Origin: Gammaproteobacteria bacterium
GTDB taxonomy: Bacteria > Pseudomonadota > Gammaproteobacteria > Burkholderiales > Nitrosomonadaceae
Assembly: GCA_015709635.1 (NCBI GenBank)
Contig: CP054180.1
Location: 2,046,001-2,110,000 of the forward strand
Reading direction: 5' to 3'
Length of the DNA stretch: 64,000 bases
Shown here: piece after piece, positions 1-8,855 of the stretch
Layout of the letters: every line of letters begins with the position of its first letter
How positions within the stretch are numbered: position 1 is the stretch's first letter
The notes under the pieces: model-generated
The model's input: only the letters and a program-made list of their open reading frames with translations
Told to the model about the DNA's origin: nothing
Databases searched by the model: none
Program-made: the position numbers and the translations under genes

Positions 1-408
1 CACTATGCAACCGCGTTGTTCTTTCAGATACGGCGCAGCTGCCTGGGCTAGAAACAAAGGCGCCTGGAGATTGCTGCCAACCAGGTCGCGCCAATCGTCC
101 AGCGTGCATTGCTGCAGCAATGTCGGAAAAAAACTCGAGGCATTGTTGATCAGCACATCCAGTTGTCCGAAGCGGTTAGCCGCTTTCTCAACCATCTCGG
201 GTAATAATTCGGTATCGAGCAAGTCGGCTTGCACAAAAGCCACCGAATCGGCGCGTTTCCGGTTCAACTCGTCGTGCAGTGCTTTGGCTTCATCGAATGA
301 AGAGCGGTAGTGCACGATCAAGCGCACGCCTTGCGCATGCATCCGGCGGCAGATGGCTGCGCCCACTCGTTTGGCACCGCCGGTAACCAGAATCACTTTT
401 CCTTGCAC
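1..408 (-). CDS. Pteridine reductase-like short-chain dehydrogenase (partial)
   Basis: N-terminal 136 codons of an NAD(P)-dependent short-chain dehydrogenase; the gene runs off the left edge. The translation from a GTG codon begins VQGKVILVTGGAKRVGAAIC, a Rossmann glycine-rich loop whose TGGAKRVG form is typical of pteridine reductase/FolM-type enzymes rather than FabG. About residue 90 is LINNASSFFPT, the NNAS element with the SSFFPT extension also typical of that branch. GTG at 408-406 is chosen because GGAGAC lies just upstream. By family the role would be reduction of dihydrobiopterin or dihydromonapterin in folate/pterin metabolism. The catalytic YxxxK lies outside the window. It is divergent from the methyltransferase at 506. 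Family is secure; substrate is inferred. Confidence 0.8.
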   Translation of the reverse strand, partial: MQGKVILVTGGAKRVGAAICRRMHAQGVRLIVHYRSSFDEAKALHDELNRKRADSVAFVQADLLDTELLPEMVEKAANRFGQLDVLINNASSFFPTLLQQCTLDDWRDLVGSNLQAPLFLAQAAAPYLKEQRGCIV

Positions 409-505
409 GCGCGTCTCCTTCAAAGAACTGCTACACTATGGCCCATTTTATAAACTAACTTTACAATCCACTCTAAATTTATTTCATATATCATTGATCA
501 AAAAC

Positions 506-1672
506 ATGTTACCTCCCAGTGAAATTGCTTTAACACATAGCCGATCGGTACAGGCAATGATCCGGGAAAAAATTCTTGCAGCCCATCACTGGATTTCTTT
601 TGAAGATTATATGAATCTTGCATTGTACGCACCAGGATTGGGTTATTACAGCAGCGGTGCGGCAAAATTAGGCAGCGCCGGAGATTTCGTCACCGCTCCG
701 GAGATCTCCCCGTTATTCGGCCGCACACTGGCGCGGCAACTCAAGCAAATCTTACAACACATGGCACAGGCCGACATTTTGGAATTTGGCGCCGGATCGG
801 GTAAATTGGTGCGGGATATCTTGCTTGAGCTGGAAAAATCCGCTGCATTACCCAGAAAATATTACATTCTCGAAGTCAGCCCCGACTTGCGCCAACGGCA
901 GCAAACGTTATTGGCTGACGAAGCGCCCCATCTTATACATCGCATCGAGTGGCTGGAACAGCTGCCCGATCCATTCACCGGCATCATGCTCGCCAACGAA
1001 GTGCTGGATGCAATGCCGGTGCATATTGTCCGATGGTATCATGATGCCGTGCTGGAGCGCGGCGTAACCTGGCAAAACGACCGATTCGCATGGCAAGACC
1101 GCACCATTGCGGATAAAGAGCTATTTGATACCGCCGGTCAATTAACCGCCACAATCAATCCGGATCATGAGTCCATCGATTATGTCAGCGAAATCAATCT
1201 GACCGCCATGCATTTCATGCGAAGTCTGGCAAGCGCGCTGCAGCAAGGTATCCTGTTGTTCATCGACTACGGTTTCGGCCGCAGTGAGTATTATCACCCG
1301 CAACGCAACCAGGGCACCTTGATGTGCCATTACCGCCACCATGCGCACGATGATCCGTTTTACCTTCCCGGTTTGCAGGATATCACCAGTCATGTGGATT
1401 TCAGCGCGCTGACGCAGGTTGCGGAAAATTCCGGATTAGAACTTCTGGGTTACACGACCCAAGCCTATTTTTTGCTCAACTGCGGCGTCACCGAGATGCT
1501 CGCGCAAACATCCACGGAAGATATCCATCGCTACTTACCGCAATCGAATCAACTGCAAAAATTGGTTAGCCCGGCTGAAATGGGCGAATTGTTCAAAGTC
1601 ATTGCTTTTGGAAAAAACTTTTCAGAGCCGCTGAGCGGATTTAATGCCGGTGACATGAGCCGCTTATTATAA
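506..1672 (+). CDS. MidA-family SAM-dependent methyltransferase (NDUFAF7-like)
   Basis: A 388-residue class I SAM-dependent methyltransferase of the MidA/DUF185 (NDUFAF7) family. Seen: the N-terminal signature FEDYMNLALYAPGLGYYSSG, then DFVTAPEISPLFG, then the SAM-binding motif I LEFGAGSGKLVRDIL and the LANEVLDAMPV segment. The mitochondrial homologue methylates an arginine of a complex I subunit and is needed for complex I assembly; the bacterial role is less clear, but this genome has a complete complex I further along the window. An upstream in-frame start at 353 would add 51 residues not typical of the family and run into the divergent reductase, so ATG 506 is preferred although no strong ribosome binding site precedes it. 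Confidence 0.85.
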   Translation: MLPPSEIALTHSRSVQAMIREKILAAHHWISFEDYMNLALYAPGLGYYSSGAAKLGSAGDFVTAPEISPLFGRTLARQLKQILQHMAQADILEFGAGSGKLVRDILLELEKSAALPRKYYILEVSPDLRQRQQTLLADEAPHLIHRIEWLEQLPDPFTGIMLANEVLDAMPVHIVRWYHDAVLERGVTWQNDRFAWQDRTIADKELFDTAGQLTATINPDHESIDYVSEINLTAMHFMRSLASALQQGILLFIDYGFGRSEYYHPQRNQGTLMCHYRHHAHDDPFYLPGLQDITSHVDFSALTQVAENSGLELLGYTTQAYFLLNCGVTEMLAQTSTEDIHRYLPQSNQLQKLVSPAEMGELFKVIAFGKNFSEPLSGFNAGDMSRLL

Positions 1673-1849
1673 AAATCGTGATCCCGGTAAAGAAGACAGA
1701 AAACCTGCCGATTCACCAAGCGGGTAAATTTTCCTTCATCGTATGCATTCATCGTTCTGCTGCTAGTTGCCTCCCGTCATATAAAGAAAGCTCGCAGTAA
1801 GAATTTGGCAATCACATATAACACCAACCAAAATTTTGAGATCGAATCG

Positions 1850-2734
1850 ATGTTGATCATTAACAAACTGGAATTCAGCCAGAATTTCCGCAGCATTCTG
1901 CAACAAGCCGGGCAAATTCCCCCGCTGCCGGAAACTGCGCGCCAATTATTCAAGTTACGCAATCATCCGGAAGCCAATCTGGAACAGCTCACAGAGTTGA
2001 TAGAAAAAGATCCCGCTCTGGCCGCTTTCATCATGAAATACGCCCGTATGTCTATCTTTGGTTACGGTAACCGGATCAACTCGGTGCACCTTGCGGTATC
2101 GTTGGTACTAGGTTTCAATACCGCTCTCAATTTAGCCCTGGGCATCATCTCCTCCGGCTGCCTCCAGCTGCCGAATCACGGCACATTAGGGCGCATCCGC
2201 ATTTGGAATCAAGCATTGGAAGGCGCCGCGCTCTGCCGCGAACTCTGTCACATCATGACAGAGAAACATCTCATCGATTGTGAACTGATCTATCTCAGTG
2301 GTTTATTTCATAATTTTGGATATTTCCTGTTCGGACATCTCTACCCTAAAGAATTTTCCTATCTAAACGATTTGGTTACCCGCTACCCGGAACAGGATGC
2401 ACGCGCATTGCAATTGCAGGTTTTCGGCATTACGCACGATACGATCGGTATGTATCTGATTAAAGCTTGGGATTTACCGGAAGAAATTGCGGTTGCCGTC
2501 GCAGAGCAAAACTTTCCGGATTACTCCGGTAAACATGCATCCTGCGTCAAATTGCTCGCGCTCGCCAACCGCCTGTTGCAAGATCAAGCACAAGCTGACG
2601 GTTGCCCCTATATCGATACGCTTGCACTGATGGAATGCTTGGGAATCGATGAAAATGCGGCTCATGCGGCACAAGAAAAAATCCGCGGGTGTCAGAGCGA
2701 GTTTCATACGCTGGCACAGGATCTTGCGGCATAA
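1850..2734 (+). CDS. HDOD domain signalling protein
   Basis: A 294-residue cytoplasmic protein made almost wholly of an HDOD domain, a non-catalytic relative of HD phosphohydrolases used in bacterial signalling. Seen: the N-terminal IPPLPETARQLFKLRNHPEA, the EKDPALAAFIMKYARMS helix and a later SGLFHNFGYFLFGHLYP segment resembling the HD fold. No receiver, GGDEF or EAL domain is attached, so the input and output partners are unknown. A TTG at 1805 would add 15 residues; the ATG at 1850 has a weak GAG upstream and is taken as start. It sits between the methyltransferase and hisC with gaps of about 100-180 bases and need not be co-transcribed with the his genes. Confidence 0.8.
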   Translation: MLIINKLEFSQNFRSILQQAGQIPPLPETARQLFKLRNHPEANLEQLTELIEKDPALAAFIMKYARMSIFGYGNRINSVHLAVSLVLGFNTALNLALGIISSGCLQLPNHGTLGRIRIWNQALEGAALCRELCHIMTEKHLIDCELIYLSGLFHNFGYFLFGHLYPKEFSYLNDLVTRYPEQDARALQLQVFGITHDTIGMYLIKAWDLPEEIAVAVAEQNFPDYSGKHASCVKLLALANRLLQDQAQADGCPYIDTLALMECLGIDENAAHAAQEKIRGCQSEFHTLAQDLAA

Positions 2735-2832
2735 AAATCATCACGATGGATTAAACAACACTGTTAATTCGTGTACCGATTCCGAGCGACAACTTGAATT
2801 ATGCGTCTTGTCTTGGGTTAGAATAGGCGACT

Positions 2833-3918
2833 ATGTCGAATTCACATAACCCAGAACACATTATCCGCCCGGAAATTCTCGCTTTATCGGCTTATCATGT
2901 GCCGCCTGCAGCGGGTATGATCAAGCTGGATGCCATGGAAAATCCCTACTCCTTGCCACCGGCATTACGTGATGAGATCGCGCAATTGGTGCCGCATGCA
3001 CCGGTAAACCGCTATCCCGACGCCAGTGCGGTTTCCCTTAAGGCAGCGCTGCGGCAAGCACTGGGCATCGCTGATAATCTGGATATTCTGCTGGGAAATG
3101 GATCGGATGAGATCATTCAAATCATCGCGATGGCGATTGCCAAGCCCGGCGCAGTGCTGATGAGCGTTGAACCGGCTTTCGTCATGTTCCGTATGATCGC
3201 CACGTTCGCCAACATCCGCTATGTCGGCGTACCTTTAAAACAGGATTTCTCTCTGGATCTGGATACCATGTTAGCAGCGATCGTAAAACATCAACCTGCT
3301 GTGATCTTCCTGGCGTATCCGAATAATCCGACCGGTAATTTATTCGATCCTGCGGCGATTCTAAGCATCATACAAGCAACGCCGGGCATTATCGTTATCG
3401 ACGAAGCTTATCAGGCTTTCGCGGAAGCAAGCTTTATCGACCAGCTCGGCCAATACCCGAACGTGCTACTGATGCGGACGCTATCCAAATCAGGATTAGC
3501 CGGTTTACGGCTGGGGCTTTTAATTGGCCGCTCCGAGTGGTTACAGCAATTGGAAAAGGTGCGTTTGCCTTACAATATTGGCATAATGACGCAATTGATT
3601 GCAGAAAAGGTATTGCACCATACCGCGGTATTATCGGAACAGGCGGAAGCGATTAAATCAGAACGTGCAAAAATGAGCACATTTCTTGGTACAATGCGCG
3701 GTATTACGGTATACCCTTCCAATGCTAACTTTATTTTGTTTCGTGTTAATGCTGCCAGCCAAATCTTTCAAGCACTTAAACAACGTAACATTTTGATCAA
3801 AAACCTGGACGGCTCTCATCCCTTATTGGAAAATTGCTTACGTGTAACCGTGGGTACCCCCGATGAAAATTCACAATTTTGCGCGACATTACGTACCATC
3901 CTGAGTGAAACAGTTTAG
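2833..3918 (+). CDS. hisC: Histidinol-phosphate aminotransferase
   Basis: A 361-residue class I/II PLP-dependent aminotransferase converting imidazole-acetol phosphate to histidinol phosphate with glutamate as donor. Seen: MIKLDAMENPYSLP near the N terminus (the LxxNEN-like HisC signature), LLGNGSDEIIQ, FLAYPNNPTGN, VIDEAYQAF, and the PLP lysine in MRTLSKSGLAGLRLG. Length matches HisC. It is the first gene of a same-strand run hisC-B-H-A-F-I-E, with only 46 bases to hisB. hisG and hisD, often located just upstream in relatives, are not next to it. Confidence 0.95.
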   Translation: MSNSHNPEHIIRPEILALSAYHVPPAAGMIKLDAMENPYSLPPALRDEIAQLVPHAPVNRYPDASAVSLKAALRQALGIADNLDILLGNGSDEIIQIIAMAIAKPGAVLMSVEPAFVMFRMIATFANIRYVGVPLKQDFSLDLDTMLAAIVKHQPAVIFLAYPNNPTGNLFDPAAILSIIQATPGIIVIDEAYQAFAEASFIDQLGQYPNVLLMRTLSKSGLAGLRLGLLIGRSEWLQQLEKVRLPYNIGIMTQLIAEKVLHHTAVLSEQAEAIKSERAKMSTFLGTMRGITVYPSNANFILFRVNAASQIFQALKQRNILIKNLDGSHPLLENCLRVTVGTPDENSQFCATLRTILSETV

Positions 3919-3964
3919 AATTCTCTCAATTTTCTTGCATTCATCAAAAATTCCAAGTTAATTT

Positions 3965-4552
3965 ATGCGCCGGGCACAAGTCATACGAAATACACTGGAA
4001 ACCCAGATCAGTATTCATCTGAACCTGGATGGAACGGGCAAATCCGTTCTTGAAACCGGTGTGCCGTTTCTCGATCACATGCTCGATCAGATCGCGCGCC
4101 ACGGCATGATCGACCTCGAAATCGCCGCAAAAGGCGACTTGCATATCGATGCCCATCATACCGTTGAAGATATCGGTATCACGTTCGGTCAAGCGCTTGC
4201 CAAAGCTGCAGGTGATAAAAAAGGATTGCGCCGCTACGGTCATGCCTACGTGCCATTGGATGAAGCGCTGTCGCGTGTGGTCATCGATTTATCCGGCCGT
4301 CCCGGTTTAGTCTTCAATGTCGATTTCACGCGGGCGCGTATTGGAGATTTCGATGTCGATCTGATCCATGAATTCTTCCAAGGCTTGGTCAATCACGCTT
4401 TGATAACCCTGCATATCGACAATCTGTCCGGAAGAAACGCGCATCATCAGGCGGAAACCATCTTCAAGGCATTCGGACGCGCCTTGCGCGTAGCGCTAGA
4501 GCATGATCCGGCAGCCAGCGGCATTATCCCATCCACCAAAGGTACTTTATAA
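3965..4552 (+). CDS. hisB: Imidazoleglycerol-phosphate dehydratase
   Basis: A 195-residue monofunctional HisB catalysing dehydration of imidazoleglycerol phosphate to imidazole-acetol phosphate. Seen: the two manganese-binding His-rich motifs, DAHHTVEDIGI at about residue 60 and GRNAHHQAETIFKAFGRALR near residue 160, together with the LDHMLDQIARHG segment. Length is standard for the dehydratase alone; no histidinol phosphatase domain is fused, so a separate phosphatase must exist elsewhere. It follows hisC by 46 bases and precedes hisH by 24, consistent with one operon. Confidence 0.96.
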   Translation: MRRAQVIRNTLETQISIHLNLDGTGKSVLETGVPFLDHMLDQIARHGMIDLEIAAKGDLHIDAHHTVEDIGITFGQALAKAAGDKKGLRRYGHAYVPLDEALSRVVIDLSGRPGLVFNVDFTRARIGDFDVDLIHEFFQGLVNHALITLHIDNLSGRNAHHQAETIFKAFGRALRVALEHDPAASGIIPSTKGTL

Positions 4553-4576
4553 GCACTCTGTCTTTAACATCACGAT

Positions 4577-5221
4577 ATGACTGATATCGCAATTGTTGAT
4601 TATGGAATGGGAAACTTACGTTCCGTCCATAAAGCACTTGAACATGTAGCCCCCGCTGTCACGATAGCGGTTACCAGCGATCCGGCTGTCGTACGGAAAG
4701 CTAAACGTGTCGTCGTCCCCGGCCAAGGCGCCATGCGTAATTGTATTGATGAACTCGAAACACGCGGATTGCGCGAAGCAGTCATGGAAGCGGCTACTCA
4801 TAAACCTTTTCTCGGCATCTGCCTCGGTCTGCAAATGCTGTTTGAAGAAAGCGAGGAAGGCAATGTCAAAGGTCTTAACATCCTGCCCGGAAAAGTCGTG
4901 CGCTTTCCCGCTCCAGTTATGACAAGCGCGAACGGACAAAAACTGAAAGTACCGCATATGGGCTGGAATCAAGTGTATCAAGCGATCAAACACCCTCTAT
5001 GGGAGGATATCGCAGCGGATGCGCGTTTTTATTTTGTGCACAGCTATTATGTCGAAACGCCGGATACCGCATCCATCGCGGCGCAAAGCCATTATCCTTT
5101 CCCATTTACTTGCGCCGTTGCAAAAGATAATATTTTCGCGGTACAGTTCCATCCGGAGAAAAGTCAACTCGCAGGATTAACCCTGTTAAGTAATTTTGCC
5201 AAATGGACACCGCATTTCTAA
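4577..5221 (+). CDS. hisH: Imidazole glycerol phosphate synthase, glutamine amidotransferase subunit
   Basis: A 214-residue class I glutamine amidotransferase that supplies ammonia to HisF. Seen: the N-terminal IAIVDYGMGNLRSV, the nucleophile elbow PFLGICLGLQMLFEESEEG containing the catalytic cysteine, and the C-terminal His-Pro-Glu in FAVQFHPEKSQLAG that completes the triad. It works as a 1:1 complex with HisF, encoded at 6106. hisA is interposed between the two, the common HisH-A-F order. Confidence 0.96.
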   Translation: MTDIAIVDYGMGNLRSVHKALEHVAPAVTIAVTSDPAVVRKAKRVVVPGQGAMRNCIDELETRGLREAVMEAATHKPFLGICLGLQMLFEESEEGNVKGLNILPGKVVRFPAPVMTSANGQKLKVPHMGWNQVYQAIKHPLWEDIAADARFYFVHSYYVETPDTASIAAQSHYPFPFTCAVAKDNIFAVQFHPEKSQLAGLTLLSNFAKWTPHF

Positions 5222-5275
5222 AACCAAATCATAGTAAACTGACTCTGTTAATCAACTATCCATTCTGATTAAGTT

Positions 5276-6031
5276 ATGCTGATTATTCCTGCAATCGATC
5301 TTAAAGATGGGCATTGTGTCCGGCTTAAACAAGGCGTGATGGAAGATGCCACGGTATTTTCCAAAGAACCGGGGGAAATGGCGACGCACTGGCTGAATCA
5401 AGGTGCGCGCAGACTTCATTTGGTTGATTTAAATGGCGCCTTTGCCGGAAAACCGCGAAATGAAGCGGTGATTCGTGAAATTGTCGAGGCCCTGGATGAC
5501 CAGATTCCGATTCAACTGGGTGGCGGTATTCGCGATCTCGATACGATCGAACGCTATCTCGACGACGGTATCACGTACGTTATTATCGGTACCGCCGCGA
5601 TCAAAATACCCGGCTTTCTGCAGGATGCCTGCAATGCTTTTCCGGGTCAGATTATGGTCGGATTGGATGCCAAGGAAGGCAAGGTAGCAGTCGATGGCTG
5701 GTCCAAAGTGACCGGACACGATGTCATCGACCTGGCAAAGAAATTTGAAGACTATGGCGCGGAGGCGGTCATCTACACGGATATCGGCCGCGACGGCATG
5801 CTCAGCGGCGTCAACATCAAGGCGACTGTCGAACTGGCGCGGGAACTCACCATACCGGTGATTGCCAGCGGCGGCATTACCAATATCGATGATATTCACA
5901 AACTGTGCGAAATTGAATCGGAAGGCATCATGGGCGCCATTACCGGGCGTGCCATTTACGAAGGGTCGCTGGACTTCAAGGAAGCACAGATTTTGGCTGA
6001 CAAACTCAGTAAGGATAACGACATCTCTTGA
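5276..6031 (+). CDS. hisA: ProFAR isomerase (phosphoribosyl formimino-AICAR phosphate isomerase)
   Basis: A 251-residue (beta-alpha)8 barrel catalysing the Amadori rearrangement that opens the ribose ring of ProFAR. Seen: LIIPAIDLKDGHCVRLKQG with the catalytic aspartate of AIDLKDG, the half-barrel phosphate motifs LGGGIRD and ASGGI, and YTDIGRDGMLSGVN carrying the second catalytic aspartate. It is about half-internally repeated like HisF, its paralogue two genes on. It lies in the his run between hisH and hisF. Confidence 0.96.
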   Translation: MLIIPAIDLKDGHCVRLKQGVMEDATVFSKEPGEMATHWLNQGARRLHLVDLNGAFAGKPRNEAVIREIVEALDDQIPIQLGGGIRDLDTIERYLDDGITYVIIGTAAIKIPGFLQDACNAFPGQIMVGLDAKEGKVAVDGWSKVTGHDVIDLAKKFEDYGAEAVIYTDIGRDGMLSGVNIKATVELARELTIPVIASGGITNIDDIHKLCEIESEGIMGAITGRAIYEGSLDFKEAQILADKLSKDNDIS

Positions 6032-6105
6032 TATTGATCTCGCGATTCGCTGTCATTCCTGTCCATAGTATTTTCCTCTTATTACCCCAACAGCTTTAAA
6101 ATCCG

Positions 6106-6882
6106 ATGAGTCTCGCTAAACGCATCATTCCATGTCTGGACGTAACCAATGGGCGTGTTGTCAAAGGTGTCAACTTCGTTGAATTGCGCGATGCCGGAGA
6201 TCCGGTGGAAATTTCGCGCCGCTATGATGAGCAAGGTGCGGATGAGCTCACTTTTCTCGATATCACCGCCAGCTCGGACAATCGCGACCTGATTCTGCAC
6301 ATCATTGAAGACGTCGCGGCGCAAGTATTCATTCCGTTGACCGTCGGCGGCGGCGTGCGCCAAGTCGCCGATGTCCGCCGGTTACTCAATGCCGGCGCCG
6401 ATAAAGTCAGTATCAATACATCGGCTATACTCAATCCGCAATTGGTTGCCGATGCATCCGATCATTACGGCTCGCAGTGCATCGTCGTGGCGATCGACGC
6501 CAAACAAGTCCGTTCGCCCGATAGCGGCGTACCGCGCTGGGAAGTTTTCACCCACGGCGGCCGCAAAGCGACCGGCATCGATGCCATCGAATGGGCGGTC
6601 AAAATGCAATCGCTCGGTGCTGGTGAAATTTTACTCACCAGCATGGACCGTGACGGCACCCGCAACGGCTTTGATATCGCGTTAACACGCGCGATATCCG
6701 ATGCCATCGATATTCCGGTGATCGCCAGCGGCGGCGTTGGTAATTTGGATCATCTGGTCGACGGCATTTTGCAAGGACATGCAGACGCGGTATTAGCCGC
6801 CAGTATCTTTCACTACGGCGAATTTACCGTCCAGCAAGCCAAACAGTATATGGCGCAGCATGGTATTGAAGTGCGTTTATAA
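6106..6882 (+). CDS. hisF: Imidazole glycerol phosphate synthase, cyclase subunit
   Basis: A 258-residue barrel enzyme that uses ammonia channelled from HisH to make imidazole glycerol phosphate and AICAR. Seen: MSLAKRIIPCLDVTNGRVVKG with the catalytic aspartate of CLDV, LTVGGGVRQVADVRRLL, the second catalytic aspartate in TSMDRDGTRNGFD, and the phosphate-binding IASGGVGN. Length and motifs are standard. AICAR links this step to purine synthesis. Confidence 0.97.
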   Translation: MSLAKRIIPCLDVTNGRVVKGVNFVELRDAGDPVEISRRYDEQGADELTFLDITASSDNRDLILHIIEDVAAQVFIPLTVGGGVRQVADVRRLLNAGADKVSINTSAILNPQLVADASDHYGSQCIVVAIDAKQVRSPDSGVPRWEVFTHGGRKATGIDAIEWAVKMQSLGAGEILLTSMDRDGTRNGFDIALTRAISDAIDIPVIASGGVGNLDHLVDGILQGHADAVLAASIFHYGEFTVQQAKQYMAQHGIEVRL

Positions 6883-6933
6883 TGCTAAAATGACAGGCAA
6901 AATTGATAACTGAACGGAAATAGCACTTAATTT

Positions 6934-7329
6934 ATGCCTCCCGATACATGGCTTAGTAAAATCAACTGGTCTGAAGATGGATTGATACCGGTCATCGCTC
7001 AGGAAGCAGAAAGCGGAAAAATTCTCATGGTGGCCTGGATGAATCGCGATGCGCTCAAGTTGACCGTGGAAAAAGGCGAAGCCGTCTACTGGTCGCGCTC
7101 GCGCAAAAAACTGTGGCATAAAGGTGAAGAATCCGGTCACACCCAAAAAGTGAAGGAAATTTACTTGGATTGCGATGAAGATGTGCTGTTGCTCATGATC
7201 GAACAAACCGGCGGAATTGCCTGTCATACCGGACGGCATAGCTGTTTCTTCCAGAAACTGGAAGACAGTGAATGGGTTGTTGCAGCGCCTGTAATCAAAA
7301 ATCCGGAAGAAATCTATACAAATGACTGA
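6934..7329 (+). CDS. hisI: Phosphoribosyl-AMP cyclohydrolase
   Basis: A 131-residue HisI that opens the adenine ring of phosphoribosyl-AMP. Seen: ILMVAWMNRDALKLTVEKGE, AVYWSRSRKKLWHKGEESGH, the aspartates of YLDCDEDVLLL and GIACHTGRHSCFF, which together supply the cysteine, aspartate and histidine metal ligands. It is a separate protein from HisE, unlike the fused HisIE of enterobacteria, but its last 8 bases overlap the start of hisE, indicating tight translational coupling. Confidence 0.96.
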   Translation: MPPDTWLSKINWSEDGLIPVIAQEAESGKILMVAWMNRDALKLTVEKGEAVYWSRSRKKLWHKGEESGHTQKVKEIYLDCDEDVLLLMIEQTGGIACHTGRHSCFFQKLEDSEWVVAAPVIKNPEEIYTND

Positions 7330-7648
7330 CACAACGATTCTCCGCCGTCTCGCGGAAACCATCGAAGCACGCAAAGCAGCCGATGCGAACAGCTCATACG
7401 TCGCAAAACTGCTGCATGGCGGACAAGATAAAATACTCAAAAAAATCGCCGAAGAATCCGCCGAAACATTGATGGCATCGAAAGACGGCGACACAAACCA
7501 GGTGATTTATGAAACCGCCGATTTATGGTTTCATTGTCTGGTATTACTCGCTTACCACGGACTGACGCCGGACGACGTTCTACAGGAACTGGAAAGGCGC
7601 GAAGGTGTTTCCGGCATCGCGGAAAAAGCTTCTCGAAAAACGGACTAA
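7322..7648 (+). CDS. hisE: Phosphoribosyl-ATP pyrophosphatase
   Basis: A 108-residue all-alpha MazG-like pyrophosphohydrolase that converts phosphoribosyl-ATP to phosphoribosyl-AMP. Seen: ILRRLAETIEARKAADANSS, and the metal-binding EESAETLMASKDGD with YETADLWFHCLVLL, the EExxE and ExxD pattern of the family. The start overlaps hisI by 8 bases and the stop is only 3 bases before the HIT gene, so it is inside one transcription unit. Confidence 0.95.
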   Translation: MTDTTILRRLAETIEARKAADANSSYVAKLLHGGQDKILKKIAEESAETLMASKDGDTNQVIYETADLWFHCLVLLAYHGLTPDDVLQELERREGVSGIAEKASRKTD

Positions 7649-7651
7649 CGC

Positions 7652-8002
7652 ATGGACAACTGTATATTTTGTAAAATCGCACGCGGAGAAATTCCTTCCA
7701 ATAAAGTATACGAAGATGAAGACATTCTCGCTTTTCATGATGTCAACCCGGCCGCACCGGTTCATTTCTTGCTGATTCCCAAGCTGCACATCGATTCGCT
7801 CGCGGATGTCCGGGAAAATCATCAGGGTTTGTTGGGAAAGATGCTGTTATTAGCCCCGAAATTAGCGAAAGAACAAGGCTGCGAGAACGGCTTTCGCACC
7901 ATTATCAATACCGGGCGGGCAGGCGGCCAGGAAGTATTTCATCTGCATTTGCATATCATCGGTGGCCGGGAGCATTTGCCCGGAATGATTCACCGCGGCT
8001 AG
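7652..8002 (+). CDS. HIT family nucleotide-binding protein (HinT-like)
   Basis: A 116-residue histidine triad hydrolase. Seen: CIFCKIARGEIPSNKVYEDE at the N terminus, AFHDVNPAAPVHFLLIPK in the middle and the triad HLHLHIIGG near residue 100. Family members hydrolyse adenosine phosphoramidates and aminoacyl-adenylates. The hisE-HIT-tat order recurs in betaproteobacteria; co-transcription is suggested by a 3-base gap upstream and a 32-base gap before tatA. Confidence 0.92.
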   Translation: MDNCIFCKIARGEIPSNKVYEDEDILAFHDVNPAAPVHFLLIPKLHIDSLADVRENHQGLLGKMLLLAPKLAKEQGCENGFRTIINTGRAGGQEVFHLHLHIIGGREHLPGMIHRG

Positions 8003-8034
8003 AGCGGTGCTGTTTCACCTAACAGGAGAAAGTC

Positions 8035-8352
8035 ATGGGCACATTTAGCATCTGGCATTGGATTATCGTGCTGATCATCGTTGTTCTGGTATTCGGCACG
8101 AAAAAATTGCGCAATCTCGGCAGCGACTTGGGCGGTGCATTGAAAGGATTCAAGGAAGGTATGAAAGAATCGGAAAACAGTCCCGCTCCATCATCGCACT
8201 CAAACCAACCCAACGAAGCGGTAATCGAAGTCACGGCAAGTAAGGAAGCCGGTGCGAATACCTTCAAGGAAGGCAGCGCCGCACCTGCCGGCGGCGTCAA
8301 TCGTCCGGCAGCAGATGCTGAAATTAAGGAAAAAACTCATACCCGGACTTAG
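8035..8352 (+). CDS. tatA: Twin-arginine translocase subunit TatA
   Basis: A 105-residue pore-forming subunit of the Tat pathway for folded proteins. Seen: one N-terminal membrane helix (WHWIIVLIIVVLVFGTKKLR), the FGTKKLRNLGSDLG hinge and the amphipathic GGALKGFKEGMKE, followed by a hydrophilic, low-complexity tail. An AACAGGAG ribosome binding site lies a few bases upstream of the ATG. It is first of tatA-tatB-tatC. Confidence 0.93.
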   Translation: MGTFSIWHWIIVLIIVVLVFGTKKLRNLGSDLGGALKGFKEGMKESENSPAPSSHSNQPNEAVIEVTASKEAGANTFKEGSAAPAGGVNRPAADAEIKEKTHTRT

Positions 8353-8397
8353 ATAATCGGCAAGCATCTCTCATCCGGATTCGGTCAGCGCGACACT

Positions 8398-8784
8398 ATG
8401 TTTGATATCAGTTTCATGGAATTGCTGGTGATTTCGATCGTCGCCCTGATCGTCATCGGACCTGAGCGCCTGCCCGCGGTGGCACGCACCCTAGGCCATT
8501 TGTACGGACGTTGCCGCAATTTCGTCTATGCCATCAGAACCGACATTCATAATGAAATGCGCATGGAGGAACTGAAAAAAATGCAATCTTCCGTGCAGGA
8601 AACCGTGCACTCCATCGAAGATTCAGTACAGCAAGGCGTTGATCATTTAAAAACGACAATAGCGGATGGCAAAACTGAAGAAACCCCACCTACCGACTCA
8701 CACTCGCAACCGATAGAGCAAACCCAAACAATTGCAGAAAGCAGCGAAACGGCGCAAAACAGCCATGATCAGGGCAAAAAGTAG
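8398..8784 (+). CDS. tatB: Twin-arginine translocase subunit TatB
   Basis: A 128-residue TatB, the substrate-receptor partner of TatC. Seen: the N-terminal MFDISFMELLVISIVALIVI helix, the conserved GPERLPAVARTLG hinge with its glutamate and proline, and a long amphipathic/charged tail. It is longer in the amphipathic region than TatA, as expected. It lies between tatA and tatC. Confidence 0.94.
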   Translation: MFDISFMELLVISIVALIVIGPERLPAVARTLGHLYGRCRNFVYAIRTDIHNEMRMEELKKMQSSVQETVHSIEDSVQQGVDHLKTTIADGKTEETPPTDSHSQPIEQTQTIAESSETAQNSHDQGKK

Positions 8785-8855
8785 TTGTTGCATACAAATT
8801 GCAGGATTCTTGCTGATGCCGCCGGTGCAGCTTAATCCACACTGCCGCATTCATC

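Noticed and set aside
5..310. 101-codon plus-strand frame at the left edge
   Set aside because: Lies opposite the short-chain dehydrogenase, whose conserved motifs are clear on the minus strand.
353..505. Extended N terminus for the MidA-like methyltransferase (start at 353)
   Set aside because: The 51 extra residues are not like the family and overlap the divergent reductase gene's start region.
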